Position numbers and translations under genes: made by a program. 64,000 bases of DNA from Dolichospermum sp. DET69 (GTDB lineage: Bacteria > Cyanobacteriota > Cyanobacteriia > Cyanobacteriales > Nostocaceae): positions 1,467,501 to 1,531,500 of the forward strand of contig CP070233.1 in assembly GCA_017355425.1 (NCBI GenBank), in the 5' to 3' direction. Below the pieces are notes generated by a model, which was not told the DNA's origin, searched no databases, and saw only the letters and a program-made list of their open reading frames with translations. Shown here one piece after another: positions 21,272 through 31,304 of the stretch. How positions within the stretch are numbered: position 1 is the first letter of the stretch; each line of letters begins with the position of its first letter.

Positions 21272-22060
21272 CTAGGTTAAAAACTGCCGAAAATCTTCAT
21301 CTTGCTGGCTCAATTGCACCCAATCTAAGTTAATGGCTTGAAATTTCTGGACTAAGCGATCGCAAGCAGGACGTTCTGTGGCATAATGACCAGCATCAAT
21401 TAATACAAGATTACGATCACGGCTTTCTTGAAATTGATGAAATTTACAGTCAGAAGTTAGGTAAACTTGGGCATTAGTTTTAACTACCTCTGAAATATAA
21501 CCTGCACCCGAACCACCTAAAACAGCTACCCGTGAAATTTGCTGTTGTAAATCAGCCATTGGAGAAAAAATCAAATGGGACGGATTTAATTGAGCTTGAA
21601 TATTATTTAGTAATTCTTGTAATGTCAGAGTAGGTTTTAATATTCCTACACGCCCATAACCTAAACCTGCTTGGGTAGGAACAATGGGTGATACTTCTTG
21701 AAGTTGGAGAAGTTGCGCTAAAACATCAGCAGTTCCATCTGCAACTTGGTCAAAATTAGTATGAGCGGTGTAAATACCGATATTATGGGTAAAAGCTAAC
21801 CGCACCATTTCCGTTAAAGCTTCTCCAGTGCGGAAAGATTTGGGGGGGTAAAAAATGAGGGGATGATGGGCAAAAATTAGGTTAGCATGGAGAGCGATCG
21901 CTTCCTGCATGACTGCTAAAGTGGGAGTTAAACACACCAAGACCCGCGCTTTTGTGGACAAAATACCTGGTTCTACTTGCCAACCGCAATTATCCCAACT
22001 TTCGCACCAAGCGGGATTTGCCCATTCTTCAAACCAAGTAATTAAATCAGCAACTTTCAT
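21272..22060 (-). CDS. Nif3-like dinuclear metal centre protein
   Basis: A 262-residue member of the Nif3/YbgI family, which forms toroidal hexamers with two metal ions per subunit. Metal-ligand motifs are NLIFAHHPLIF near residue 62, TAHTNFD near 98, and IDAGHYATE near 225. GTP cyclohydrolase-like activity has been proposed for the family, but its role is unsettled. It is followed on the same strand by no close partner. Confidence 0.9.
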   Translation of the reverse strand: MKVADLITWFEEWANPAWCESWDNCGWQVEPGILSTKARVLVCLTPTLAVMQEAIALHANLIFAHHPLIFYPPKSFRTGEALTEMVRLAFTHNIGIYTAHTNFDQVADGTADVLAQLLQLQEVSPIVPTQAGLGYGRVGILKPTLTLQELLNNIQAQLNPSHLIFSPMADLQQQISRVAVLGGSGAGYISEVVKTNAQVYLTSDCKFHQFQESRDRNLVLIDAGHYATERPACDRLVQKFQAINLDWVQLSQQDEDFRQFLT

Positions 22061-22094
22061 TAAATTTAAATAAGTTAATATTAAACGTATTTAA

Positions 22095-23171
22095 TTATAA
22101 TCCTATTGGTGGAGATAACTGAAAAAAGTGGTTCTTAATCCAGAAAGATACACCGACTAAACTAATTAAGACTGGCACTTCTACCAAGGGTCCAATGACA
22201 GCAGCAAAAGCCACACCAGATTTAATCCCAAATACAGAAATAGCTACGGCTATTGCTAATTCAAAATTATTACCAGCAGCGGTAAATGCCACACTAGCAG
22301 CTTTTGCATAGTCGGCTTTAATTTTCCATGCTAGGTAAAAACTACTTAAAAACATCAATAGAAAGTAGATAATTAGGGGAATGGCAATGCGGACAACATC
22401 CAGAGGAATTTGCACAATCAAATTTCCCTTTAAACTAAACATTACCATGATTGTAAATAAGAGAGCAATTAAAGTAATCGGACTTATTGTGGGAATAAAC
22501 TGCTGATGATACCACTGTTTACCTTTAGCTTTCACTAAAATAACGCGAGTCATAAATCCAGCCAGAAAAGGAATACCTAAATAGATAAAAACGCTGTTGG
22601 CAATTTCCCCAATACTGATATTTACAATAGTTCCTTGTAAGCCAAATAAAGGTGGCAAAACAGAAAGAAAAAACCAAGCATAAACGCTGTAAAAGAAAAC
22701 TTGAAAAATACTATTAAAAGCAACTAATCCGGCTGTATATTCAGTGTCTCCCTTAGCTAAATCACTCCAGACAATTACCATAGCAATACAAGGAGCTATT
22801 CCTACCATAATTAACCCAGTCATATATTCAGGTTTATCGCGTAAAAAAAGAATGGCCAGTGTAAACATTACTATTGGAGCAATTATCCAAGTCAGCGATA
22901 ATGATAATCCGAGAATTTTTAGGTTACGAAATACATCTCCTAATTCTTCATATTTTACCTTTGCTAAAGCTGGGTACATCATCAAAATTAGACCAATGGC
23001 AATGGGGATATTAGTAGTTCCCACTTGAAAATGATTGATGAAAACTTCTACTCTGGGGAAAAAATATCCTAAACCGACTCCAATTGCCATTGCAATAAAT
23101 ATCCACAATGTCAAAAAGCGATCCAGAAAAGAAAGGCTTTTGATAGTCGGTTTTTTAGTTATATATTCCAC
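22095..23171 (-). CDS. acr3: ACR3-family arsenite exporter
   Basis: A 358-residue inner-membrane protein with about ten TM helices. The family hallmark [19 protein letters not shown] (conserved Cys in TM4) and YFF(P) near the N-terminus identify ACR3 (often called ArsB in cyanobacteria). It extrudes As(III) using the proton-motive force. It is last in the minus-strand arsenic group, 453 bp beyond arsC, a gap full of repeats; it may have its own promoter or be read through. Confidence 0.93.
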   Translation of the reverse strand: MEYITKKPTIKSLSFLDRFLTLWIFIAMAIGVGLGYFFPRVEVFINHFQVGTTNIPIAIGLILMMYPALAKVKYEELGDVFRNLKILGLSLSLTWIIAPIVMFTLAILFLRDKPEYMTGLIMVGIAPCIAMVIVWSDLAKGDTEYTAGLVAFNSIFQVFFYSVYAWFFLSVLPPLFGLQGTIVNISIGEIANSVFIYLGIPFLAGFMTRVILVKAKGKQWYHQQFIPTISPITLIALLFTIMVMFSLKGNLIVQIPLDVVRIAIPLIIYFLLMFLSSFYLAWKIKADYAKAASVAFTAAGNNFELAIAVAISVFGIKSGVAFAAVIGPLVEVPVLISLVGVSFWIKNHFFQLSPPIGL

Positions 23172-23624
23172 TTAATTAACCTCTTTAGTTTCAGATCCCC
23201 AACTTCTTCAAGAAGTCGGGGATCTTGTTGTTATTTATTATAAAATGTGTATTTATTACAAATTAGTATTTGGATAAGAGACAAAAACTGTCACCAATTG
23301 CCTATTACCATATTTCAACTCAAATAGATTTTGGAGTCATCCCACTAGGGTAGGATATACTTATTCCCATAGCATATAGCGTGAAATACAAGAACCCCAC
23401 CCCCAACCCCCTCCCCGCAAGCGAGGAGGGGACTATTATGTATTTTATTCAAGTACATACCACTATATCTTTAGACTGAGGAATATTAATCTCCACCTTT
23501 ACAAGCTATATAGCAATCCTAAATGAGATGTGAACATCTCTTCCTTCTCTACCTCTGCGAACTCTGCGTCTCTGCGGTTCGTTTAAAAAATCCATTCATA
23601 ATTCAAATAGGATTGCTATAGCTA
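23172..23624. other. Repeat-filled gap between arsC and acr3
   Basis: Holds a GATCCCC hairpin (23194-23224), the GAACCCCACCCCC...GAGGAGGGG repeat (23392-23432), and a TCTGCGAACTCTGCGTCTCTGCG-type tract near 23560. No ORF. The insertions appear to have separated acr3 from the rest of the operon. Confidence 0.55.
23194..23224. repeat. GATCCCCGACTTCTT hairpin family, copy 2
   Basis: GATCCCCAACTTCTT-C-AAGAAGTCGGGGATC, a 31-bp near-perfect palindrome just upstream of acr3. Confidence 0.75.
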
Positions 23625-24023
23625 TTAAATGGTTAAATCTTCTATCAATTTAATCACTCTTTCCTTAACTTCATCACGGACACGGAGAAAAGTTTCAATA
23701 CCGTGACCTTCAGGATCATCAAGTTGCCAATCTGCAAAGACTTCTCTTAATACCCATACTTCTGGTAAATTAACTCCACAACCACAGAGAGAAATTACCG
23801 CATCAAAATCTTCAGGATTAAAATCACTTAAACATTTAGAACTTTGATTACTAATATCAATACCAATTTCTGCCATAACTTCGACAGTGATAGGATCTAC
23901 ATGACTTGATGCTAAACCAGAACTAGCAACGGCTATTTTACCCTCTCCTAAAGTTCTTGCAAAACCTTCTGCCATTTGGGAACGACGAGAATTTTTTTTG
24001 CAAACAAACATTACTTTTTTCAT
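23625..24023 (-). CDS. arsC: Arsenate reductase, SynArsC type
   Basis: A 132-residue LMW-phosphatase-fold enzyme reducing As(V) to As(III) for export by ACR3. The P-loop CKKNSRRSQ carries Cys8, and Cys80 and Cys82 lie in SLCGCG, exactly the three Cys used by the Synechocystis enzyme, which draws electrons from glutathione/glutaredoxin. Same strand as arsH, 65 bp away with a hairpin between. Confidence 0.95.
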   Translation of the reverse strand: MKKVMFVCKKNSRRSQMAEGFARTLGEGKIAVASSGLASSHVDPITVEVMAEIGIDISNQSSKCLSDFNPEDFDAVISLCGCGVNLPEVWVLREVFADWQLDDPEGHGIETFLRVRDEVKERVIKLIEDLTI

Positions 24024-24051
24024 GATTTTATTAGTTATGGTAAGGTTTTCA

Positions 24052-24082
24052 GATCCCCGACTTCTTCGAGAAGTCGGGGATC
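24052..24082. repeat. GATCCCCGACTTCTT hairpin family, copy 3
   Basis: GATCCCCGACTTCTT-C-GAGAAGTCGGGGATC, between arsH and arsC inside the arsenic operon. It may attenuate or stabilise the mRNA. Confidence 0.75.
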
Positions 24083-24088
24083 TAGTTT

Positions 24089-24694
24089 TTAGTTGTTTTT
24101 TTCTTTACGTTCACTGTAACGGTCTGTGAGATAATCAACTTGGTCGCGTAACAGCAAAGTAAACTTATATAATTCTTCCATGACATCAATTACTCTGTCA
24201 CGATAATCAGAATCTTTCATTGTGCCATCTTCATGAAATTCTTGATAAGCTTTGGCTACAGAAGATTGATTAGGAATGGTAAACATTCGCATCCAACGCC
24301 CTAAAATTCGCATTGTATTCACAGCATTGAAAGACTGGGAACCACCACTTACTTGCATTACGGCTAAAGTCCTTCCTTGAGTTGGTCTAACAGCACCAAT
24401 ACTCAAAGGAATCCAATCAATTTGATTTTTTAAAATTCCGGTAATATTACCGTGCATTTCTGGAGAAGACCAAACTTGACCTTCAGACCAGGTACTCAAT
24501 TCTCGCAGTTCCTGAACTTTAGGATGAGTATCACTAACACTACCATAAATTGGTAATTCACGCGGATCAAAAAACTGGACTTCTGCACCAAATTCTTGAA
24601 TAATTCTGGCAGCTTCTTCTGCTAACAAACGACTGTAAGAACGTTCGCGCAAAGAACCATATAAAAATAATATTCTGGGGGGATGATCACTCAT
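24089..24694 (-). CDS. arsH: ArsH, NADPH-dependent FMN reductase
   Basis: A 201-residue flavodoxin-like flavoprotein. FMN-binding [16 protein letters not shown], and the family runs [29 protein letters not shown] and [31 protein letters not shown] are intact. ArsH reduces quinones or oxidises trivalent organoarsenicals in different species; it is a standard part of arsenic islands. The stop is 11 bp from the start of the upstream aquaporin gene's end, giving one operon. Confidence 0.95.
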   Translation of the reverse strand: MSDHPPRILFLYGSLRERSYSRLLAEEAARIIQEFGAEVQFFDPRELPIYGSVSDTHPKVQELRELSTWSEGQVWSSPEMHGNITGILKNQIDWIPLSIGAVRPTQGRTLAVMQVSGGSQSFNAVNTMRILGRWMRMFTIPNQSSVAKAYQEFHEDGTMKDSDYRDRVIDVMEELYKFTLLLRDQVDYLTDRYSERKEKNN

Positions 24695-24705
24695 AAAACT
24701 CTTAA

Positions 24706-25401
24706 TTACCTCTCTCTCTTTGACTCTGTGTGAGATAAACTCTTATAAACCCAAACTGCAAAATGTGAACCTAAAATTGGTGCTACCCAATAAATCCAAT
24801 GATGTTGCCAAATTCCTCCTACCAAAGCTGGTCCAAAAGAACGAGCAGGATTCATACTTGCACCAGTAATTGGACCCATAAAAGCCGCCTCTAATCCTAC
24901 AGTTAAGCCAATTGCTAAACCTGCAAAACTACTATTTGCACGTTTATCTACTGCTGAACCTAAAATAACTAACATTAAGATAAATGTCAGGATAAATTCT
25001 AAAATTAAAGATTGCATCCAGTTATTATTTAAAGGAAGAGTTGCACCTAAATTAGCAACTTTACCTAAACTAATTATTAGTAAAGTAGAAGCTATGGTTG
25101 CCCCAACTAACTGGGATAAAATATAGGATAAAACTTGTCTTTTAGGGAAAAAACCACCGTTCCATAATGCTAATGTTACTGCTGGGTTAAGGTGTGTGCC
25201 ACTAATATGACCTAAACTGTAAATTAATGCAGCTACGACAGCCCCAAACACAAAACTAATGCCAAGATGAGTAACAGCACCTTGACTAATATTATTCACC
25301 ATTACAGCACCAGTACCAGCAAATACTAAGATAAAAGTGCCAATGGCTTCTACTAAAACTTCGCGTCTAAATTGATAAATTTCCTGGAAAAATGATTTCA
25401 T
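24706..25401 (-). CDS. Aquaporin-family channel in the arsenic operon
   Basis: A 231-residue MIP channel with six TM helices and both NPA motifs intact (HLNPAVTLA, 72-74; [10 protein letters not shown], 184-186). In some rhizobia an aquaglyceroporin (AqpS) stands in for the arsenite pump and lets As(III) leave. Here it is first gene of the operon and ACR3 is also present. The Arg after the second NPA is typical of water channels, so water or small solute is equally possible; the location argues for As(III) flux. Confidence 0.88.
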   Translation of the reverse strand: MKSFFQEIYQFRREVLVEAIGTFILVFAGTGAVMVNNISQGAVTHLGISFVFGAVVAALIYSLGHISGTHLNPAVTLALWNGGFFPKRQVLSYILSQLVGATIASTLLIISLGKVANLGATLPLNNNWMQSLILEFILTFILMLVILGSAVDKRANSSFAGLAIGLTVGLEAAFMGPITGASMNPARSFGPALVGGIWQHHWIYWVAPILGSHFAVWVYKSLSHTESKRER

Positions 25402-25441
25402 TGGCGATAAAACTGACTATATATTAGTATTTGTTTATCAT

Positions 25442-25510
25442 TTCAAAAAAAATTGATATGTTAATGTTTACCCTACCATGAGACATGAAAATTAATCAAG
25501 AAAAATTGAT
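25442..25510 (-). promoter_or_regulatory. Two ArsR-type dyads upstream of the arsenic operon
   Basis: ATCAA-N6-TTGAT occurs at 25495-25510, and TTCAA-N6-TTGAT (one mismatch) at 25442-25457. The dyads start 41 and 94 bp upstream of the aquaporin start codon. The Synechocystis ArsR operator for arsBHC is, to my memory, of this form. No arsR is encoded in the window, so the repressor would act from elsewhere, as in Synechocystis. Confidence 0.6.
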
Positions 25511-25679
25511 ATGTTCTTTACAAGCAGTAAAAACAATGTTATTAACCACTCACCACAGTCATATATATTTATTTTTAATTTAAATTACTGTGAACGTTTG
25601 TTCACCAACCTCAATCGGAGTAGCAGGTTTTGGACTAAAGTGGAGTAAAAGCTTTTTCCTCGCGTGGAGAATCACAATT

Positions 25680-27116
25680 GTGAAGTTACAGCGACCAATA
25701 TTAGTGGGAGGACTAGGACTATCGTTCTCCCTGTGGATGTTAAACAGTTGGCATGATTCAATAGTTCAAGTGGGAGAGTTCGGACTCTTGAGTGCTTTAG
25801 CTGTCGGTGGGGGTTTGTGGTTATTCAACAAAAATCAGCCCCAATTAGGTGAACAGCTAAATGATATACTTGTAAACCGGGCATCTATAGATAAAGCGAT
25901 CGCTCAAACAGAAGTAATAATTAATCAATTGGCTCAAGAAGCAGCTACTCATCCTGCTTTAGAAATTCTCCGGGAAAACCTGGCTAAATTACCTTTAGAA
26001 CTGGATAGAAAGGAAATTGCCGTTGCGGTTACTGGCGGAAAATTTGTAGGTAAAAGTACGATTGTTGAAGTTATAAAAAATGCTCAGACGTTTCCAGAAA
26101 TGTCTTTACATTTTGCGGAAACAGCGCCTTTATTTGCGGTAGTTGGTGAAAATTCTGATGTTGTCACTTTATCAGAAATGCAGAAATCTGATTTTGTCTT
26201 ATTTCTGACAAACGGTGATTTAACAGATTCAGAATTTCAGGTTTTACAACAGTTAAAAACTGCAAAACAGCCGACATTGCTAGTTTTCAACAAACAAGAT
26301 CAGTATCAGCCCGAAGAACGCGCTACAGTTTTACAATCATTAAAACAGCGCATTGGTGCAAATAATGTAGTTGCAACTGCGGCTGCTCCCCTAGCTGTGA
26401 AAGTGCGAAAACATGAAGAAGATGGTTCTTTCCAAGAATGGATGGAACAACCAACGCCAGATATCCAGCAGTTGACACAACAACTAGGGGAAGTTGTGGG
26501 ACAGCAAGGAGAACAGCTAGTTTGTAATACCACTAACCGCAAAGTATTATTGCTGAAAGCTGATGCTAAAAATTGTTTAAATGGCGTGAGACGCGATCGC
26601 TCTACACCGTTCATAGAACAATATCAATGGATTGCAGCAGCAGCAGCTTTCGCTAATCCCGTACCTGCTTTGGATATTCTAGCAACTGCGGCAATTACTG
26701 CTCAAATGGTCATGGATTTGGGTAATATTTATCAGCAGAAAATTTCCTTAGAACAGGCGCAACAAGTAGCTGGAACTATGGGAAGCTTGATGTTGAAATT
26801 AGGTTTAGTAGAACTTTCAACTAGGGCTGTAACAGGTATTCTTAAAACTAACGTTGCTACCTTTGTCGCTGGGGGAATGGTAGAGGGAGTTAGTGCTGCT
26901 TACTTAACAAGAGTAGCCGGATTAAGTTTAGTGGCATATTTTGAACAGCAAGAAATTGCTTTAGAATCAGGAAATGCCTTAAATCTCGACAAGTTGCGTC
27001 AAATTTTGCAAAGCGTATTCCAGCAAAATCAAAAAATGGCTGTTTTAGAAGCTTTTGTGAAACAAGGTGTGAAACGGTTGTTACCAGAAGCAAAGCCAGT
27101 AGAAGTTGTGGTTTAA
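25680..27116 (+). CDS. DUF697-domain GTPase, membrane-associated
   Basis: A GTP-binding protein with a hydrophobic N-terminal hairpin (ILVGGLGLSFSLWML and GLLSALAVGGGLWLF), a P-loop GGKFVGKST, the guanine-specificity NKQD (FNKQDQY), and a C-terminal DUF697 domain rich in Ala and Gly (FANPVPALDILATAAITAQMVMDL). The family includes YcjF-like proteins of unknown role. The frame is open from GTG at 25590, but GTG at 25680 (VKLQRPILVGG) looks like the true N-terminus; the longer version would add 30 residues without family character. Confidence 0.8.
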   Translation: MKLQRPILVGGLGLSFSLWMLNSWHDSIVQVGEFGLLSALAVGGGLWLFNKNQPQLGEQLNDILVNRASIDKAIAQTEVIINQLAQEAATHPALEILRENLAKLPLELDRKEIAVAVTGGKFVGKSTIVEVIKNAQTFPEMSLHFAETAPLFAVVGENSDVVTLSEMQKSDFVLFLTNGDLTDSEFQVLQQLKTAKQPTLLVFNKQDQYQPEERATVLQSLKQRIGANNVVATAAAPLAVKVRKHEEDGSFQEWMEQPTPDIQQLTQQLGEVVGQQGEQLVCNTTNRKVLLLKADAKNCLNGVRRDRSTPFIEQYQWIAAAAAFANPVPALDILATAAITAQMVMDLGNIYQQKISLEQAQQVAGTMGSLMLKLGLVELSTRAVTGILKTNVATFVAGGMVEGVSAAYLTRVAGLSLVAYFEQQEIALESGNALNLDKLRQILQSVFQQNQKMAVLEAFVKQGVKRLLPEAKPVEVVV

Positions 27117-27124
27117 TTTTCCAT

Positions 27125-27154
27125 CTCCCCGACTTCTTTAAGCAGTCGGGGATC
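27125..27154. repeat. GATCCCCGACTTCTT hairpin family, copy 4
   Basis: CTCCCCGACTTCTT-TA-AGCAGTCGGGGATC just after the DUF697 GTPase stop; may act as its terminator. Confidence 0.65.
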
Positions 27155-27168
27155 TGAATCTCTCAATT

Positions 27169-27570
27169 GTCTGAATCAGGATTTCCAGGATTTTAGGATT
27201 TTCAGGATATTAGTTTATAGATGGTTTGTTGGTGATGAAAGTTGTATTTGTCTGAATCAGGATAACCAGGATTTTAGGATTTTCAGGATGTTAGTTTATA
27301 GATGGTTTGTTTGGTGATGAAAGTTGTATTTGTCTGAATCAGGATAACCAGGATTTTAGGATTTTCAGGATGTTAGTTTATAGATGGTTTGTTTGGTGAT
27401 GAAAGTTGTATTTGTCTGAATCAGGATAACCAGGATTTTAGGATTTTCAGGATGTTAGTTTATAGATGGTTTGTTTGGTGATGAAAGTTGTATTTGTCTG
27501 AATCAGGATAACCAGGATTTTAGGATTTTCAGGATATTAGTTTATAGATGGTTTAAATTATTTAAAAACA
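27169..27570 (+). repeat. Tandem array, forward arm (5 units, 81-82 bp)
   Basis: Five units begin GTCTGAATCAGGAT at 27169, 27250, 27332, 27414 and 27496. Each has a core of about 41 bp built from short AGGATTT-type sub-repeats, then a constant spacer TTAGTTTATAGATGGTTTG...GATGAAAGTTGTATTT. The fifth unit runs into the junction with the reverse arm. Confidence 0.9.
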
Positions 27571-29590
27571 ATCATTCAAAAACATCCTGAAAAATCCCCA
27601 AGTTCCCACCAAAAATCATGCAACAACATCCAGAAAATCCTCAAATCCTGGAAATCCTGATTCAGACAAAATAAAATCCCCAAGTTCCCACCAAAAATCA
27701 TGCAACAACATCCTGAAAATCCTCAAATCCTGGAAATCCTGATTCAGACAAAATAAAATCCCCAAGTTCCCACCAAAAATCATTCAACAACATCCTGAAA
27801 ATCCTCAAATCCTGGAAATCCTGATTCAGACAAAATAAAATCCCCAAGTTCCCACCAAAAATCATGCAACAACATCCTGAAAATCCTCAAATCCTGGAAA
27901 TCCTGATTCAGACAAAATAAAATCCCCAAGTTCCCACCAAAAATCATGCAACAACATCCTGAAAATCCTCAAATCCTGGAAATCCTGATTCAGACAAAAT
28001 AAAATCCCCAAATCCCCAAAAATCATCCAACAACATCCTGAAAATCCTCAAATCCTGGAAATCCTGATTCAGACAAAATAACAAAAATCATCCAACAACA
28101 TCCTGAAAATCCTTAAATCCTGGAAATCCTGATTCAGACAAAATAAAATCCCCAAGTTCCCACCAAAAATCATCCAACAACATCCTGAAAATCCTCAAAT
28201 CCTGGAAATCCTGATTCAGACAAAATAAAATCCCCAAATCCCCAAAAATCATTCAACAACATCCTGAAAATCCTCAAATCCTGGAAATCCTGATTCAGAC
28301 AAAATAAAATCCCCAAATCCCCAAAAATCATCCAACAACATCCTGAAAATCCTCAAATCCTGGAAATCCTGATTCAGACAAAATAAAATCCCCAAATCCC
28401 CAAAAATCATTCAACAACATCCTGAAAATCCTCAAATCCTGGAAATCCTGATTCAGACAAAATAAAATCCCCAAGTTCCCACCAAAAATCATGCAACAAC
28501 ATCCTGAAAATCCTCAAATCCTGGAAATCCTGATTCAGACAAAATAAAATCCCCAAGTTCCCACCAAAAATCATGCAACAACATCCTGAAAATCCTCAAA
28601 TCCTGGAAATCCTGATTCAGACAAAATAAAATCCCCAAGTTCCCACCAAAAATCATGCAACAACATCCTGAAAATCCTCAAATCCTGGAAATCCTGATTC
28701 AGACAAAATAAAATCCCCAAATCCCCAAAAATCATCCAACAACATCCTGAAAATCCTCAAATCCTGGAAATCCTGATTCAGACAAAAAAATCACCAACTC
28801 CCACCAAAAATCATTCAACAACATCCTGAAAATCCTCAAATCCTGGAAATCCTGATTCAGACAAAAAAATCACCAACTCCCACCAAAAATCATTCAACAA
28901 CATCCTGAAAATCCTCAAATCCTGGAAATCCTGATTCAGACAAAATAAAATCCCCAAGTTCCCACCAAAAATCATTCAACAACATCCTGAAAATCCTCAA
29001 ATCCTGGAAATCCTGATTCAGACAAAATAAAATCCCCAAATCCCCAAAAATCATCCAACAACATCCTGAAAATCCTCAAATCCTGGAAATCCTGATTCAG
29101 ACAAAAAAATCACCAACTCCCACCAAAAATCATTCAACAACATCCTGAAAATCCTCAAATCCTGGAAATCCTGATTCAGACAAAAAATCACCAACTCCCA
29201 CCAAAAATCATTCAACAACATCCTGAAAATCCTCAAATCCTGGAAATCCTGATTCAGACAAAATAAAATCCCCAAGTTCCCACCAAAAATCATTCAACAA
29301 CATCCTGAAAATCCTCAAATCCTGGAAATCCTGATTCAGACAAAATAAAATCCCCAAGTTCCCACCAAAAATCATGCAACAACATCCTGAAAATCCTCAA
29401 ATCCTGGAAATCCTGATTCAGACAAAATAAAATCCCCAAGTTCCCACCAAAAATCATGCAACAACATCCTGAAAATCCTCAAATCCTGGAAATCCTGATT
29501 CAGACAAAATAAAATCCCCAAATCCCCAAAAATCATGCAACAACATCCTGAAAATCCTCAAATCCTGGAAATCCTGATTCAGACAAATAA
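27571..29590 (-). repeat. Tandem array, reverse arm (about 25 units)
   Basis: About 25 units of roughly 65-84 bp carry the same core on the opposite strand (CATCCTGAAAATCCTCAAAT...CCTGATTCAGAC). Their spacer differs from the forward arm and comes in three forms: AAATAAAATCCCCAAGTTCCCACC, AAATAAAATCCCCAAATCCCC, and AAAAAAATCACCAACTCCCACC. Forms are interspersed in blocks, suggesting segmental duplication. No credible ORF; the small minus-strand ORF at 29051 consists of repeat units. Confidence 0.9.
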
Positions 29591-29653
29591 AAATCCCCAA
29601 ACTATGTAAAATAATGACAAGATATTTAAATCAACATCTGCGGTATTTAATTC

Positions 29654-30829
29654 ATGATTAAGGCACTCAAACTACCCCAAAAATTAATGCTTCTGGGTTC
29701 AGGAGAATTAGGAAAGGAATTTGTAATTGCTGCTCAACGTTTAGGCAATTATATCATTGCTGTTGACAGATATGCCGATGCTCCTGCGATGCAAGTAGCT
29801 GATTGTGCAGAAGTTATTTCTATGCTAAGTGCTGATGATTTAGAAGCAGTAGTAAATAAACATCAGCCCGATTTTATTATTCCCGAAATTGAAGCAATTA
29901 GAACCGAAAAATTACAAGAATTTGAACAAAGAGGAATTACCGTTATTCCCACAGCAGCAGCGACTAACTATACCATGAACCGCGACAGAATTAGGGAATT
30001 AGCACATCAAGAATTAGGAATTAGAACTGCTAAATATGGTTATGCTGTCACCTTAGAAGAGTTAATTACTATTTCTGAAGAAATTGGTTTTCCCAATGTT
30101 GTCAAACCTGTGATGTCATCTTCTGGAAAAGGTCAATCTGTAGTTAATGAGAGCAGTGAAGTAGAAAAAGCTTGGAATTATGCTATTTCTAATTCCCGTG
30201 GTGATAGCCAAAAAGTAATTGTTGAAGAATTCATTAATTTTGAAATTGAAATTACTTTACTGACAATTAAACAATGGCACGCACCCACGATTTTCTGTTC
30301 TCCCATTGGCCACCGTCAAGAAAGAGGAGATTATCAAGAATCTTGGCAACCCGCAGCCATTTCTGAAGATAAAATATTAGCATCTCAAGAAATTGCTAAA
30401 AAAGTTACTGATGCTTTAGGTGGTGCGGGAATTTTTGGCGTTGAATTTTTCATTACTAAAGATGAAGTTATTTTTTCTGAACTGTCTCCCAGACCTCATG
30501 ATACAGGCATGGTGACATTAATTTCTCAGAATTTGAATGAATTTGAATTACATCTGCGAGCAATTTTAGGTTTACCAATTCCCCACATTGAACAGTTAGG
30601 ATTTTCAGCAAGTGCGGTAATTTTAGCTTCAGAAAAATCTGATTCTTTTAATTTTACTGGGGTTGCGGAAGCCTTAGCAGAAAAAGATGTAGATATTAAG
30701 TTATTTGGTAAACCTACGGCTTATCCTTATCGGCGTATGGGTGTAGCTTTAGCCAAAGGTGGGGATATTCAAGAAGCTAGAGAAAAGGCCACAAAAGCAG
30801 CTAGTCAAGTGAAAATAAACCCTAATTAA
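29654..30829 (+). CDS. purT: Formate-dependent GAR transformylase PurT
   Basis: ATP-grasp enzyme of purine synthesis that joins formate to glycinamide ribonucleotide. 391 residues, normal length. N-terminal LLGSGELGKEFVIAAQRLG, ATP-grasp lid and phosphate loop VVKPVMSSSGKGQSVV, and metal-binding FSELSPRPHDTGMVTL are intact. It starts 60 bp after the repeat array; its promoter must lie in or just after the last unit. Confidence 0.97.
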   Translation: MIKALKLPQKLMLLGSGELGKEFVIAAQRLGNYIIAVDRYADAPAMQVADCAEVISMLSADDLEAVVNKHQPDFIIPEIEAIRTEKLQEFEQRGITVIPTAAATNYTMNRDRIRELAHQELGIRTAKYGYAVTLEELITISEEIGFPNVVKPVMSSSGKGQSVVNESSEVEKAWNYAISNSRGDSQKVIVEEFINFEIEITLLTIKQWHAPTIFCSPIGHRQERGDYQESWQPAAISEDKILASQEIAKKVTDALGGAGIFGVEFFITKDEVIFSELSPRPHDTGMVTLISQNLNEFELHLRAILGLPIPHIEQLGFSASAVILASEKSDSFNFTGVAEALAEKDVDIKLFGKPTAYPYRRMGVALAKGGDIQEAREKATKAASQVKINPN

Positions 30830-30837
30830 CAATTCTT

Positions 30838-30946
30838 AACCCTATTCCCCTATTCCCTATTCCCTGTTCCCCTATTCCCTATTCCCTGTTCCCCTATTCC
30901 CTATTCCCTGTTCCCTGTTCCCTATTCCCTGTTCCCTGTTCCCTAC
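30838..30946. repeat. CCCTATTCCCTGTTCCC low-complexity tract
   Basis: About fifteen CCCTATT/CCCTGTT heptamers fill the gap between purT and the 98-aa gene. Similar short tracts are seen near 755-780 and 8108. Confidence 0.75.
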
Positions 30947-30949
30947 TGT

Positions 30950-31246
30950 ATGAGATCAAGAATTGAAAATAACGTTTTATTTATTCACCATGAAGATGTA
31001 CCAGAATTTAAAAAAGGTGGTTCTGTGGTTAGAAATTCCTACTTTTGGGCTTTACGTTCAATTGCTGGACGTGCTAGACGTTATCATGATTGGGAATATG
31101 AATCAGAAGTTTGGTTTGCACTCGAACGAATGCTTTTATCTTTTACTGAATCTGGGTATTTAGGTTATAAAGAAACAATGTTAGAGTTTCCCTTATCACA
31201 GGGTGAAATTCCAACTGTATTAAGAAATGCAGCTACTTGGGAATAA
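30950..31246 (+). CDS. Conserved hypothetical protein, 98 aa
   Basis: Soluble, mixed-charge protein with Trp/Tyr-rich motifs (SYFWALRSIAGRARRYHDWEYESEVWFALERMLLSF). I do not recognise a family. The codon usage and composition look coding, and the ATG directly follows the CCCTATT tract (TCCCTACTGT-ATG), without an evident Shine-Dalgarno site. Confidence 0.6.
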   Translation: MRSRIENNVLFIHHEDVPEFKKGGSVVRNSYFWALRSIAGRARRYHDWEYESEVWFALERMLLSFTESGYLGYKETMLEFPLSQGEIPTVLRNAATWE

Positions 31247-31304
31247 ATTCATTTGTTTAAGAATATCTAGCCAATTAGTGTAATTACGTGCAGGAGAGTG
31301 ATCA

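Noticed and set aside
29051-29293. 80-aa protein with repeated NDFWWELVIF
   Set aside because: It consists of three array units; the frame is a by-product of the repeat.
27169-29590. CRISPR array
   Set aside because: The units are 65-84 bp with conserved spacers in a few variants, not short repeats with unique spacers, and no cas genes are nearby.
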